Shown: piece by piece, positions 53,490 through 62,232 of the stretch
Numbering within the stretch: position 1 is the first letter of the stretch
Layout: the number at the start of each line of letters is the position of its first letter
From: an uncultured Pseudomonadales bacterium
Lineage (GTDB): Bacteria; Pseudomonadota; Gammaproteobacteria; Pseudomonadales; Azotimanducaceae
Length of the DNA: 64,000 nt
Reading direction: 5' to 3'
NCBI GenBank assembly: GCA_958296405.1
Contig: OY282519.1
Span: forward strand, 2,898,132 to 2,962,131
Position numbers and translations under genes: made by a program
The notes under the pieces: generated by a model
The model's database searches: none
Told to the model about the DNA's origin: nothing
Seen by the model: the letters and a program-made list of their open reading frames with translations, nothing else

Positions 53490-54265
53490 GTCTTGCGCGC
53501 CTTCCAACGCCGCCGCCCGCGCACGCCTTCTTCCTTCATGCCGAGGTAGAACTCCTTGATGTCCGTGGCGTCCTTGAGCCGCGCCGCGGTGTCCTCCATC
53601 ACGACGCGGCCGAGTTCCATGACGTAGCCGTAGTCTGCGAGGTCGAGCGCCATCTTCGCATTCTGCTCCACAAGCAGCAAGGTAACGCCCTGCTCGGCAT
53701 TGAGGCGGGCGATGATCTCTGCGATGTCATGCGTGAGCCGGGGCGAGAGGCCAAGCGATGGCTCGTCGAGCAGCATCAGGGCGGGGCGCAGCATCAGCGC
53801 CCGCCCCACCGCCAGCATCTGCTGCTGGCCGCCGGAGAGAAACCCAGCCGCCAGCCGGCGGCGCTCGGCCAGCGACGGAAAGTAGCCATACACGAGCTCC
53901 AAGTCGTCCTTCACGCCGGCGTCCTTGCGGCTGTAGGCGCCCATGCGCAGGTTTTCTTCCACGGTGAGGAACGGGAACACTTCGCGGCCCTCCGGCACAT
54001 GGCCCACGCCAAGGCGCGCCACCCGGTCTGGCGCCCAACCGGAGATGTTCTGGCCGCCAAACGCCACCGACCCCTTCTGCGGCTCCATGGCGCCGCTGAT
54101 GGTCTTCAGCACCGTCGTCTTGCCGGCGCCGTTGGCGCCAAGCACCGCGACGACTTGGCCGGCCGGCACGTTGAGGCTGACGCCGCGAATCGCCATCACC
54201 GGGCCGTAGTGCGTCTCGATGTTCTTGAGTTCCAAGAGCGGCGCTGTGCTCGCTTGCTCAGTCAC
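53480..54265 (-). CDS. LivF-like ABC transporter ATP-binding protein, 261 aa
   Basis: Walker A GANGAGKTT (43-51), the LivF-type GHVPEGREVFPFLTVEENL block, signature LSGGQQQ, Walker B LMLLDEPSLGLSP. GTG start at 54265 overlaps livG by 8 bases. A basic tail (RGRRRWKARKTWR) is longer than usual. Together with LivG, LivM and LivH forms a complete inner-membrane importer. Confidence 0.93.
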   Translation of the reverse strand: MTEQASTAPLLELKNIETHYGPVMAIRGVSLNVPAGQVVAVLGANGAGKTTVLKTISGAMEPQKGSVAFGGQNISGWAPDRVARLGVGHVPEGREVFPFLTVEENLRMGAYSRKDAGVKDDLELVYGYFPSLAERRRLAAGFLSGGQQQMLAVGRALMLRPALMLLDEPSLGLSPRLTHDIAEIIARLNAEQGVTLLLVEQNAKMALDLADYGYVMELGRVVMEDTAARLKDATDIKEFYLGMKEEGVRGRRRWKARKTWR

Positions 54266-55016
54266 CGAGGTAGGCCCTCAACACATCGGGATGGCTTTGG
54301 ATGGCAGCGGGTTCCCCCACTGCCAGCACCTCGCCATCCGCCATCGCCAGCACCCGATGCGAAGCCTGCGAGACGAGGTTCATGTCGTGTTCCACCATGA
54401 TGATGGTCACGCCCAAGTCTTCGTTGATGTCCTCAATCCAAAACGACAGGTCTTCCGTTTCTTCCGGGTTGAGGCCCGATGATGGTTCGTCCAAGAGCAG
54501 GAGCGTGGGCGCCACGCAGAGCGCCCGCGCCACTTCAACCATCTTGCGGGCGCCGTATGGGAGGGCGGAGATGGTCTGCTCCCGATAGCCCTGCAAGTGC
54601 AGCAGGTCGATGACGGCTTCCACCCTTTCACGGAACGCAAGGTCTTGCCGCCGCGCGCGGGGCAGGAACAAGAGCTCTTCCAACAAATGCGTGCGCCGAT
54701 GCGCATGGCAGCCAATCAGCAGGTTGGCGAGCACCGTTTCATGGGCGAAGAGTTCCGTGTTCTGGAACGTGCGCGCGATGCCTTTGGCGGCGATGCGGTG
54801 CGCGGCCAGGCGCGTGATGTCCTCGCCGCCAAACTTGATGGCGCCGGCGTCTGGGTCGTAGAAGCGGCTGATGAGGTTGAAGAGGGTCGTCTTGCCGGCG
54901 CCGTTCGGGCCGATGATGCTGAACACCTCGCCTTCCTCCACAGCGAAGGAGACGTCGCGCACGGCATGCACACCGCCAAAGCTCAAGCTCAACGCCTCGG
55001 CCGCAAAGAAGCTCAT
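54258..55016 (-). CDS. LivG-like ABC transporter ATP-binding protein, 252 aa
   Basis: Walker A GPNGAGKTT (36-44), IARTFQNTELFAHETVLANL as in LivG, a weakly changed signature (LPYGARKMVEVARAL), Walker B LLLLDEPSSGLNPEE and switch His in VEHDMN. The ATG at 55016 overlaps the livM stop (ATGA). Confidence 0.93.
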   Translation of the reverse strand: MSFFAAEALSLSFGGVHAVRDVSFAVEEGEVFSIIGPNGAGKTTLFNLISRFYDPDAGAIKFGGEDITRLAAHRIAAKGIARTFQNTELFAHETVLANLLIGCHAHRRTHLLEELLFLPRARRQDLAFRERVEAVIDLLHLQGYREQTISALPYGARKMVEVARALCVAPTLLLLDEPSSGLNPEETEDLSFWIEDINEDLGVTIIMVEHDMNLVSQASHRVLAMADGEVLAVGEPAAIQSHPDVLRAYLGD

Positions 55017-56089
55017 CGCACCCGCTCCGTGCGCAGGTAGCTCCGCTGCCGGCGGTGGGTGGCCTTGCGATACAGGGGGAACTCCGTGAAGAATTGGCGC
55101 ACCTTCACCCAGCGCCCGTGGATGCCGAGGGGCTCGTAGATGAGAAACAGGATGAGGATGGCGCCGAAGATGCCGGGTTCAAGCCCAGGAATCTGGGCCA
55201 CCGCCGGCGGCGCGGCGTCTCGAACGAGCGCAATGCCCTGTGGCAACAGGCCGATGAAGATGGCGCCATAGATGACGCCGTGCATGGAGCCTAAGCCGCC
55301 GACCACCACCATCAACAGCAGTTGGATGGACAGCACAATGGTGAAGGCGTCTGGCGCCAAGTAACCAATCTTGTGGGCGAGCAAGCCGCCGGCGATGCCG
55401 GTGAACCCGGCGGACACGGCAAACGCCAGCGTCTTCGTTCGCGCCAAGTTGATGCCCATGCTTTGCGCCGCCACTTCCGAATCGCGCACCGCCACCATCG
55501 CCCGCCCCGACGGGCTGCGCAGGAGATTGAGCGCGGCGATGAGGCAAGCCACCAGCACGGCGAGACAGACGTAGTAGAAGACGTCCACATCCAACAACGA
55601 AACAGAAAACAGTTCGGCGGGCGGCACCGCCATGCCCCGGTAGCCGCCGGTGACAGACTCCCAGCGCGTGATCACCTGTTCCACGATCTCGGCAAAGGCC
55701 AAGGTCGCCACGGCCAAGTAGATGCCAGTCATCCGCAGCGCCGGGATGCCCACCAACGCCCCCACCGTGGCCGTGAAAGCCGCCGCGGCCGCCAATGAAG
55801 CGGGGAACGGCCAACCGTGGTTCAGCAACCACGCATGGGCGTAGGCGCCAATGGCGAGAAACGCCGCGTGGCCCAAGCTCACGAGGCCCGTGTAGCCCAC
55901 CAGCAGCATGAGGCCAATGCCGGCGATGGCGTAGATGAACACCAGCGACACTTCGCCGACGTAAAAGTCGCCCAGCACCCAGGGGGCGGCGAGCAGGGCA
56001 ACCAGCAGCAGCGCATACCAAAACCGCTGGCCGTTGTGCCGGAACAGGTCGATGTCCTGCCCGTAGCGCGTTTTGAGGACGAACCTCAC
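55013..56089 (-). CDS. LivM-like ABC transporter permease, 358 aa
   Basis: Polytopic membrane protein with LivM hallmarks: VGYTGLVSLGHAAFLAIGAY, RDSEVAAQSMGINLARTKTL, AGFTGIAGGLLAHK and GGLGSMHGVIYGAIF. GTG start at 56089 overlaps the livH stop as GTGA. The C-terminal tail is basic. Confidence 0.92.
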   Translation of the reverse strand: MRFVLKTRYGQDIDLFRHNGQRFWYALLLVALLAAPWVLGDFYVGEVSLVFIYAIAGIGLMLLVGYTGLVSLGHAAFLAIGAYAHAWLLNHGWPFPASLAAAAAFTATVGALVGIPALRMTGIYLAVATLAFAEIVEQVITRWESVTGGYRGMAVPPAELFSVSLLDVDVFYYVCLAVLVACLIAALNLLRSPSGRAMVAVRDSEVAAQSMGINLARTKTLAFAVSAGFTGIAGGLLAHKIGYLAPDAFTIVLSIQLLLMVVVGGLGSMHGVIYGAIFIGLLPQGIALVRDAAPPAVAQIPGLEPGIFGAILILFLIYEPLGIHGRWVKVRQFFTEFPLYRKATHRRQRSYLRTERVR

Positions 56090-56955
56090 ACCTTCTTCCT
56101 TTGCAGCGTGGCGAAGATGCCTTCCGGCCGGGCGACCAACATCACCAACAGGATGATGTAGGCGCTGGTGTCGCCGAAGCCGGGCGGCAGGTAGCGGGAT
56201 GCGAACTGTTCCACGACGCCGACGATGAGGCCGCCGACGATGGCGCCGGGCAAGCTGCCGAAACCGCCGACGATGGCCGCAGCAAACGCTTTGATGGCGA
56301 TGAAGCCCATCAACGGGTCGATGAGCGACACCGGCGCCACGAGCACCCCGGCGGTGGCTGCGACCATTGCTGAGAGCGCCCACACCAAGGCGAACACCCG
56401 CTGCACCGGAATGCCCACATAGAAGGCGGCGAGCTGGTTTTGCGAAGCGGCTTGCAGCGCAATGCCGACGCGGGCAAAGCGGAAGAAGAGATACAGCCCG
56501 CCGCAGAGGATGGCGGTGCCGAGCACGATGGCAATGTTCTCCGTGCCCACCACGAGCTCGCCGAAGCGCAGCACGTCGCCGGCGAACGGCGTGCGCAGGG
56601 TGTGCGGCTCGTTGCCCCACGCCGCGCCGGCGATGGCGCGCAGGACGAAGCCCAAGCCGATGGTGAGCATCAGCGCCGCGAAAGGCGGCTCGCCCAACAT
56701 CGGCCGCATCAGCACCCGCTCCAAAAGCGCGCCGACGACGCCCATCACCGCCAACGTGGCCACAAAGCCCAGCGCGAACGGCCAGCCGAGCACGTTGACG
56801 AAGGTGTAGGCGAGAAACGCGCCCAGCATCATCACCTCACCTTGGGCGAAGTTCACCGTCTCGGTGGCCTTGTAGATGAGCACCAAGCCGAGGGCGATCA
56901 AGCCATAGACGCAGCCGAGCGAAAGCCCACTGATGAGGAGCTGGAGAACTTCCAA
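56086..56955 (-). CDS. LivH-like ABC transporter permease, 289 aa
   Basis: LivH hallmarks: LISGLSLGCVYGLIALGLVL, TVNFAQGEVMMLGAF, AASQNQLAAFYVGI and AIVGGFGSLPGAIVGG. The start is TTG at 56955, 6 bases after the hydratase stop, with no strong ribosome site, consistent with read-through coupling from that gene. First transporter gene of the operon. Confidence 0.92.
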   Translation of the reverse strand: MEVLQLLISGLSLGCVYGLIALGLVLIYKATETVNFAQGEVMMLGAFLAYTFVNVLGWPFALGFVATLAVMGVVGALLERVLMRPMLGEPPFAALMLTIGLGFVLRAIAGAAWGNEPHTLRTPFAGDVLRFGELVVGTENIAIVLGTAILCGGLYLFFRFARVGIALQAASQNQLAAFYVGIPVQRVFALVWALSAMVAATAGVLVAPVSLIDPLMGFIAIKAFAAAIVGGFGSLPGAIVGGLIVGVVEQFASRYLPPGFGDTSAYIILLVMLVARPEGIFATLQRKKV

Positions 56956-56961
56956 AATGGC

Positions 56962-57870
56962 TTAAGGGTCGATGAGGCGCCCTTGGCTGTCGCGCCGTTC
57001 CGGGCCGTTGACGCGGGCGCGGCCATCGCCGAACTTGCCGTCGCGCTCGCGCAAGGCGCCATGCAGCCCCTGCTCTTGCACGCGCTGCCCAAAGCCCAGC
57101 GCCGCCGCGGAATTGTGGCCGCGCACATCGTTCTCGGCCGCGAGGCGCTGCAAGGTGCGGGCGCCCATCAGTTCCAGCCCAAGGTTGATGATGCGCTTGT
57201 TGGCGGCTAGGAGGTCTGGGTCGATGAGCGCCAGCCGGTCCGCCAGTTGCTCCACTTCCGCCTCCAAGTCTGGCTTCGGCACGGCCTTCATCACGAGGCC
57301 GAGCTGGCTCGCCTCGGCGCCGGTGATGGAATCCCCGGTCATGGTGAGGCGCTTGGCCCACTGCGGGCCCAAGTTGTAGAGCCACATGTTGTTGGGCAGC
57401 GCCCCCAAATCCCGCGCCGGCGGGAAGCCGATGAGGGTGTCGTCGGCGGCGATGATCATGTCGCACAAGAGCGCGATGTCTGTGCCGCCGGCCAAACAAT
57501 AGCCATGCAGCTGGGCGATGGACGGCTTGTGCATGTCGAACAGCGCCATGCGCAGCCGCTGGGCGCGTTCCAATTGCCAAGCGTCGTCATCCACGCTGCG
57601 CCCGCCGCGGTACGGCACGTCATTGGACTGCACCCTGGAGACGGGAACGTTCCGGTCTGCGCCGGTGAGGTCGTACCCGGCGGAAAACGCGCGGCCGGCG
57701 CCACGCAGGATGACGCAATGCACCCGCGTGTCGTTGTCTGCCTCCCACAGCGCCTCGTTCAGCTCTGTTTGCAGCTGCAGCGTGAGGGCATTCAGCTTTT
57801 CGGGGCGGTTCAGCGTGATGCGCGCCCGGCCACGCTCAACCTCATAGATGATGCTCGTGAATTCGCTCAT
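56962..57870 (-). CDS. Enoyl-CoA hydratase/isomerase (crotonase) family protein, 302 aa
   Basis: Crotonase fold with oxyanion-hole segments GRAFSAGYDL and HGYCLAGGTDIALLCD, and FPPARDLGALPNNMW. ATG 57870 follows GGTGGGGAAC. It leads the operon into the LIV transporter, so its acyl-CoA product is probably processed with the acyl-CoA synthetase. Specific reaction not determinable; the usual Glu of hydratases is not obvious at the second position. Confidence 0.9.
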   Translation of the reverse strand: MSEFTSIIYEVERGRARITLNRPEKLNALTLQLQTELNEALWEADNDTRVHCVILRGAGRAFSAGYDLTGADRNVPVSRVQSNDVPYRGGRSVDDDAWQLERAQRLRMALFDMHKPSIAQLHGYCLAGGTDIALLCDMIIAADDTLIGFPPARDLGALPNNMWLYNLGPQWAKRLTMTGDSITGAEASQLGLVMKAVPKPDLEAEVEQLADRLALIDPDLLAANKRIINLGLELMGARTLQRLAAENDVRGHNSAAALGFGQRVQEQGLHGALRERDGKFGDGRARVNGPERRDSQGRLIDP

Positions 57871-58014
57871 GTTCCCCACCCCGGCCGAGTTGGGCTGCGC
57901 ATCGCAGCCGCGTTGCGAAGATGATACGACAAGCCCGCAGGCTCGATGCCGCGCGCCGGCGACGCCCGCGGGCGATGGCGTACACTCGAAAGACTGGCCA
58001 CAACAGGGGGAGGC

Positions 58015-59037
58015 ATGGAGCAACGACGCATCGGCGACACGGATTTGATGACATCCGCCATCGGCTTCGGCACTTGGGAGATGAGCACGACGATGTACGG
58101 CGCCATCGACGTGGCGGAGGCAGCGCGCGCCGTCAACCTCGCCATCGACCACGGCGTGACGCTCTTCGACACCGCGGAGGTGTACGGCCCGTTCCACTCC
58201 GAGGCGCTGCTGGCCGAAGCGCTCGGCAATCGGCGCGACGAGATCATCCTCGCCACCAAGGTGGGCTTTCGCTACAACGCCGAAGGCCGCGTCATCGGCC
58301 TCGACTCCACGCGGGACAACGTCATCGCCCGGGCGGAAAGCTGTTTGCAGCGCCTCAACACAGATGTCATCGACCTGCTCATGATTCATTGGCCAGACCA
58401 CGACACCCCGCTCGCCGAGACCATGGGCGCGCTGGAGCAGCTCAAGGCCGACGGCAAGGTGCGCCACTACGGCGTCTCGAACTTCGACGTGGCGATGCTT
58501 GAAGAGTGCCAGCGGCACGGCCACCTCGCGGTGAACCAAGTGGGCTACCACCTGTTCGACCGGCGCATGGAAGCGGCGGTGCTGCCGTGGTGCAAGGCCA
58601 ACAACGTGGGCTACATGGCCTATGGCAGCTTGGGCTTCGGCCTGCTCACAGGCGCCTTCACGCCGGAGACCGAGTTCGCCGACAACGATTGGCGCGCCCG
58701 CGGCAATGCCTTCGACCTGCCGCTCTTCGAGCGCGAACCGTTCTTGAAGGAAATCGGGGTGACGGCGCAGTTGCGCGAGCTCGCCGCAGACCACGGCAAG
58801 TCCGTCGCGCAACTCGCCATCGCTTGGGTGCTTGGCAACGACGCCGTGGCCGTGGCCTTGGTGGGCATGCGCGACGAGCTGGAGCTGAAGGAGAACGTCG
58901 CCGCGGCGGACTGGCGCTTGGATGACAGCCTGCGGGCGGACATCGACGGTATCTTTGCCGCGGCCGGCGTGCCGACGCACCGCGACGCGCCGCAAGCGCT
59001 GCATCCACCTGGCATGCGGCGGCGCGAGGAAGCGTGA
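58015..59037 (+). CDS. Aldo/keto reductase, 340 aa
   Basis: TIM-barrel AKR with the tetrad Asp52, Tyr57 (LFDTAEVYG), Lys82 (ATKVG) and His125 (MIHWPD). NADPH-dependent carbonyl reduction is expected. ATG 58015 has GGGGGAGG directly before it. Divergent from the hydratase/LIV operon over 144 bases. About 300 gene-free bases follow. Confidence 0.93.
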   Translation: MEQRRIGDTDLMTSAIGFGTWEMSTTMYGAIDVAEAARAVNLAIDHGVTLFDTAEVYGPFHSEALLAEALGNRRDEIILATKVGFRYNAEGRVIGLDSTRDNVIARAESCLQRLNTDVIDLLMIHWPDHDTPLAETMGALEQLKADGKVRHYGVSNFDVAMLEECQRHGHLAVNQVGYHLFDRRMEAAVLPWCKANNVGYMAYGSLGFGLLTGAFTPETEFADNDWRARGNAFDLPLFEREPFLKEIGVTAQLRELAADHGKSVAQLAIAWVLGNDAVAVALVGMRDELELKENVAAADWRLDDSLRADIDGIFAAAGVPTHRDAPQALHPPGMRRREEA

Positions 59038-59334
59038 GTGAGAGCGAGCGCCAAACCATTGCCTCCAACGCCGCGCGCGCATCCGGGCATGTTCCGCGCC
59101 GCAACTTGCGCGATGAGCGGTACGAAGTGATTTAGGGGAGGTTGGATTGAGCGCGGGGTTCGCAATCTCTTGCGCGCCGGCGGAGACCTTTCGCCGGCCA
59201 TGTGCGACGCCGGAGAAGCGCTCGCCCACTCCACCCGCGACCGCTTCAACAGCCAAACCAACTCGGACAGCTCACGCTGGACGCCGCTGTATACTCGCTG
59301 GCGCACGCACTTCCACGCATTTCAGGGCCTTCGC

Positions 59335-60474
59335 ATGAACACCGACATTCGCCCCTACCGCATCGACATTCCCGCGGCCGAGCTGGACGACTTGAAGGCG
59401 CGCCTCGCCAACACCCGCTGGCCCGAAGCCGAGCTGGTGGATGACTGGACGCAGGGGATACCGCTCAGCTATGTGCAGGAGCTCTGCGAGCACTGGCGCA
59501 ACGCCTACGATTGGCGCGCCACGCAAGCCCGCATCAATGCCCTCCCCCAGTTCAAGACGAACATCGATGGCTGCGACATTCACTTTCTGCATGTGCGTTC
59601 CCCCGCCGCCGGCGCGCGGCCCTTGGTGTTGACGCATGGCTGGCCCGGCTCCATCGTTGAGTTTCTGAAGGTCATCGGCCCGCTTTCAGACCCCGCGGCG
59701 CATGGCGGCGACCCCAAAGACGCCTTCCATGTGGTGGTGCCGGCCCTGCCCGGCTACGGCTTCTCGGGCAAGCCGAGCGAGGCTGGCTGGGGGGTGGAGC
59801 GCATCGGCCGTGCCTGGGCAACGCTGATGGCACGGCTCGGCTACGACCAATACTTCGCCCAAGGAGGAGATTGGGGCGCCGCGGTCACCTCTGCCATCGG
59901 CATGGACGACACCGACCACTGCGCCGGCGTCCACGTCAACATGCCGGTGATCGGCCGGGTGGACACGCCGCCCGAGGAGATGACGGAACTGGAGCAGAGC
60001 TCCATCCGCGCCCGCAAGTTCTACCAAGATTGGGATTCGGGCTACTCCAAGCAGCAGAGCACGCGGCCGCAGACATTGGGCTATGGCTTGGTCGATTCGC
60101 CCGCCGCGCAAGCCGCCTGGATCGTGGAGAAGTTCTATCAGTGGACGGACTGCCAAGGCCATCCGGAGAACGTGCTCTCCCGCGACGAACTCTTGGACAA
60201 CGTGATGCTCTATTGGCTGCCGGGCTGCGGAGCGTCCTCCGCGCGCCTCTATTGGGAGAGCTTCGCGCGCGGGCGCTTGGACGACGTGACCGTGCCGTCC
60301 GGCTGCAGCCTGTTCCCCAAGGAGATTTTCCGCGCCTCCCGCCGCTGGCTGGAAACCCGCATGAAGGACCTGCGCTACTACAACTTGCTCGACAAGGGCG
60401 GCCACTTCGCCGCCTTCGAGCAACCGGAGCTGTTCGTCAATGAGGTGCGCGCCTGCTTCCGGCTGATGCGCTAG
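59335..60474 (+). CDS. Microsomal-type epoxide hydrolase, 379 aa
   Basis: N-terminal EHN cap (RPYRIDIPAAELDDLKARLA, RWPEAE) and alpha/beta-hydrolase core: HGWPGS (101-106, oxyanion side), nucleophile Asp179 in GGDWGA, C-terminal His357 in GGHFAAFEQPE, with Tyr residues in the lid. Hydrolyses epoxides to diols. ATG 59335; a TATACT at 59290-59295 could be its -10 box. Partner of monooxygenases elsewhere in the window by pathway logic only. Confidence 0.93.
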   Translation: MNTDIRPYRIDIPAAELDDLKARLANTRWPEAELVDDWTQGIPLSYVQELCEHWRNAYDWRATQARINALPQFKTNIDGCDIHFLHVRSPAAGARPLVLTHGWPGSIVEFLKVIGPLSDPAAHGGDPKDAFHVVVPALPGYGFSGKPSEAGWGVERIGRAWATLMARLGYDQYFAQGGDWGAAVTSAIGMDDTDHCAGVHVNMPVIGRVDTPPEEMTELEQSSIRARKFYQDWDSGYSKQQSTRPQTLGYGLVDSPAAQAAWIVEKFYQWTDCQGHPENVLSRDELLDNVMLYWLPGCGASSARLYWESFARGRLDDVTVPSGCSLFPKEIFRASRRWLETRMKDLRYYNLLDKGGHFAAFEQPELFVNEVRACFRLMR

Positions 60475-60485
60475 CAACCGCCCGC

Positions 60486-60842
60486 GTGGCGCGCTTGGCC
60501 ACCGTCGGCCAAGATGGCGCGCCGCATATCGTGCCGGTGGTGTTCGCGCACCGCGCCGGCGTGGTGTGGATGCCCATCGACGGCAAGCCGAAGCGCCATG
60601 CGCGCCTGCAGCGCTTGGCCAACATCCGCGCCAACCCCCGTGTGGCGCTGCTCATCGACCACTACGCAGAGGATTGGCAGGCGCTGTGGTGGGTGCGCGT
60701 GGAAGGCATGGCGCAAGCGGTGGGCGGCGATGCCGTTGGCGAGCGGGCGCTCAAGCTGAAGTATCCGCAGTACGCCGCGGTGCCGATTTCGTCGCTCATC
60801 AGGCTCAACATCGAGCGCACCTTGGGTTGGCGGGCGCACTGA
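60486..60842 (+). CDS. Pyridoxamine 5'-phosphate oxidase-like (PPOX class) protein, 118 aa
   Basis: Split beta-barrel flavin protein: VARLATVGQDGAPHIVPVVF, KPKRHARLQRLANIRANPRV and DWQALWWVRVEG. Related to the F420-dependent PPOX group with the same N-terminal pattern, but GTG 60486 makes it about 12-15 residues shorter at the N-terminus than usual, and the frame is closed just upstream. Follows the epoxide hydrolase by 11 bases. Confidence 0.8.
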   Translation: MARLATVGQDGAPHIVPVVFAHRAGVVWMPIDGKPKRHARLQRLANIRANPRVALLIDHYAEDWQALWWVRVEGMAQAVGGDAVGERALKLKYPQYAAVPISSLIRLNIERTLGWRAH

Positions 60843-60909
60843 CGCGCGGCGCGGATGCAGGCAATGGCATTGAGCACGCCGTCGGGGGCGACGACGACGC
60901 CAAGCCCGT

Positions 60910-62232
60910 CTAGCGCGGCGCCCGAATCGCCAAGATCAACAGCGCAGCGATCAAGTTCGCCGCCGCCACGCTGAGGAGCGCACCGTGATAATCCCCCACG
61001 ATGTCGTGGTAGTAGGAGACCGCGAGCGGCGCGCCGGCGCCGAATGCAAGCGAGAACGGCAAGGCGGCGCTGCGCACCGCGCCCAAGTGGCGACGTCCAA
61101 AGAAGGACGCCCAAATGACCTCCTGCAGGGGAATCATGCCGCCCCAGCCAACGCCGAGCAGAAAGAATGCGGCATAGATGCCGACCAGCGAACCAGACGC
61201 GACGCCCAACACGATGGCCGCGGTGGCGATGCCAGTCAGCGCCGAGCCGATGGCTGCCAACGGCTTGGCGCCCAGCCGCGTCGCCGTTCCTTGCCCTTGG
61301 GCTGCGTCTCCTTTGCCGCGCATCGGGGTGCCCAAGCGGTCGATCAAGTGGCCCCACACCGGCTTCGTCAGCATCGCCGGAATGGAGGCGACGACCATCA
61401 TGAACGCCGCCGTCGCGCGGCTGTGGCCGGCGTCCGTCAGGTACGGCACGGTTTGCAGCAGCATCACGCCGATGTTGATGACGAACAGGCCGAACGCCAA
61501 GATGAGCAGGTAGAAGCTGGCGTTGCCAAGCGCCTGCCGGCGCGTCATCGAGCGCGCGTAGTCGGCTTCGGCGAGCCGCGTGCGGCCGGCGGCCGCATCC
61601 ACGTCGGTGTGGCCATCCGGGCGCAGGCCGAAGTCTTCCGGCGCGCGGCGCATCAACAGCGCAAACGGCAACGCGCACACCAACGCCGTCACGGCGAGGC
61701 CCTGCCAAGCGGCGCGCCAACCCCAAGCATCGATGGCCCAAGTGGCGGCGGGGGTGAGCGCGATGCCGCCGAAGGAGACGCCCATCGCCGCCAGCGCCAC
61801 CGCCCGCCCGCGCAGTTCCACAAACCACTTGGCAAGCGTCACGTTGGCCACCAAGTTGCCGAACATCGCGGCGCTCGCGGTGAGCGCCACGCCGTTCAGC
61901 ACAATCCAACCAGCCAACGTCTGCACCGTGCTCAGCGCCCACAGCGATGCTGCGCTCAGCACCACGCCGGCGATCATGAACGGGCGGCCACCGAAACGAT
62001 CCACCCACGCGCCGATGAAGAAGCCGGTGAGCGCCATCACGAAGCCGCCCAAGGAGCGTGGAATGGTGAACTCCGCGCGCGTCCAACCCAAATCCGCCGT
62101 CATCGGCGCCAAAAAGGCGCCGGCCACATAGTTCGTCACGCCATGTGAAACGAACTGCGTGGCAAAGGCGCCGACGATCAGCCAGTAGCCGAAGTAGAGC
62201 CGCGGCGCCGCGGCGACGGAACTAGCTGCCAA
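60910..62232 (-). CDS. MFS transporter, oxalate/formate- or monocarboxylate-type, 440 aa
   Basis: About 12 membrane segments; cytoplasmic loop motif DRFGGRPFM after the second segment; the second half begins after the QALGNASFYLLIL stretch. Resembles the monocarboxylate/OFA branch. The start appears to be TTG at 62232, inside the 3' end of the DUF5916 gene (11-base overlap), so the two are coupled. A charged loop MRGKGDAAQGQG replaces the usual motif in the second half. Confidence 0.88.
   Translation of the reverse strand: MAASSVAAAPRLYFGYWLIVGAFATQFVSHGVTNYVAGAFLAPMTADLGWTRAEFTIPRSLGGFVMALTGFFIGAWVDRFGGRPFMIAGVVLSAASLWALSTVQTLAGWIVLNGVALTASAAMFGNLVANVTLAKWFVELRGRAVALAAMGVSFGGIALTPAATWAIDAWGWRAAWQGLAVTALVCALPFALLMRRAPEDFGLRPDGHTDVDAAAGRTRLAEADYARSMTRRQALGNASFYLLILAFGLFVINIGVMLLQTVPYLTDAGHSRATAAFMMVVASIPAMLTKPVWGHLIDRLGTPMRGKGDAAQGQGTATRLGAKPLAAIGSALTGIATAAIVLGVASGSLVGIYAAFFLLGVGWGGMIPLQEVIWASFFGRRHLGAVRSAALPFSLAFGAGAPLAVSYYHDIVGDYHGALLSVAAANLIAALLILAIRAPR

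Noticed and set aside
60662-62086. Minus-strand frame overlapping the MFS gene in another register
   Set aside because: Arg/His/Gly-rich shadow; the MFS reading gives membrane segments and family motifs.
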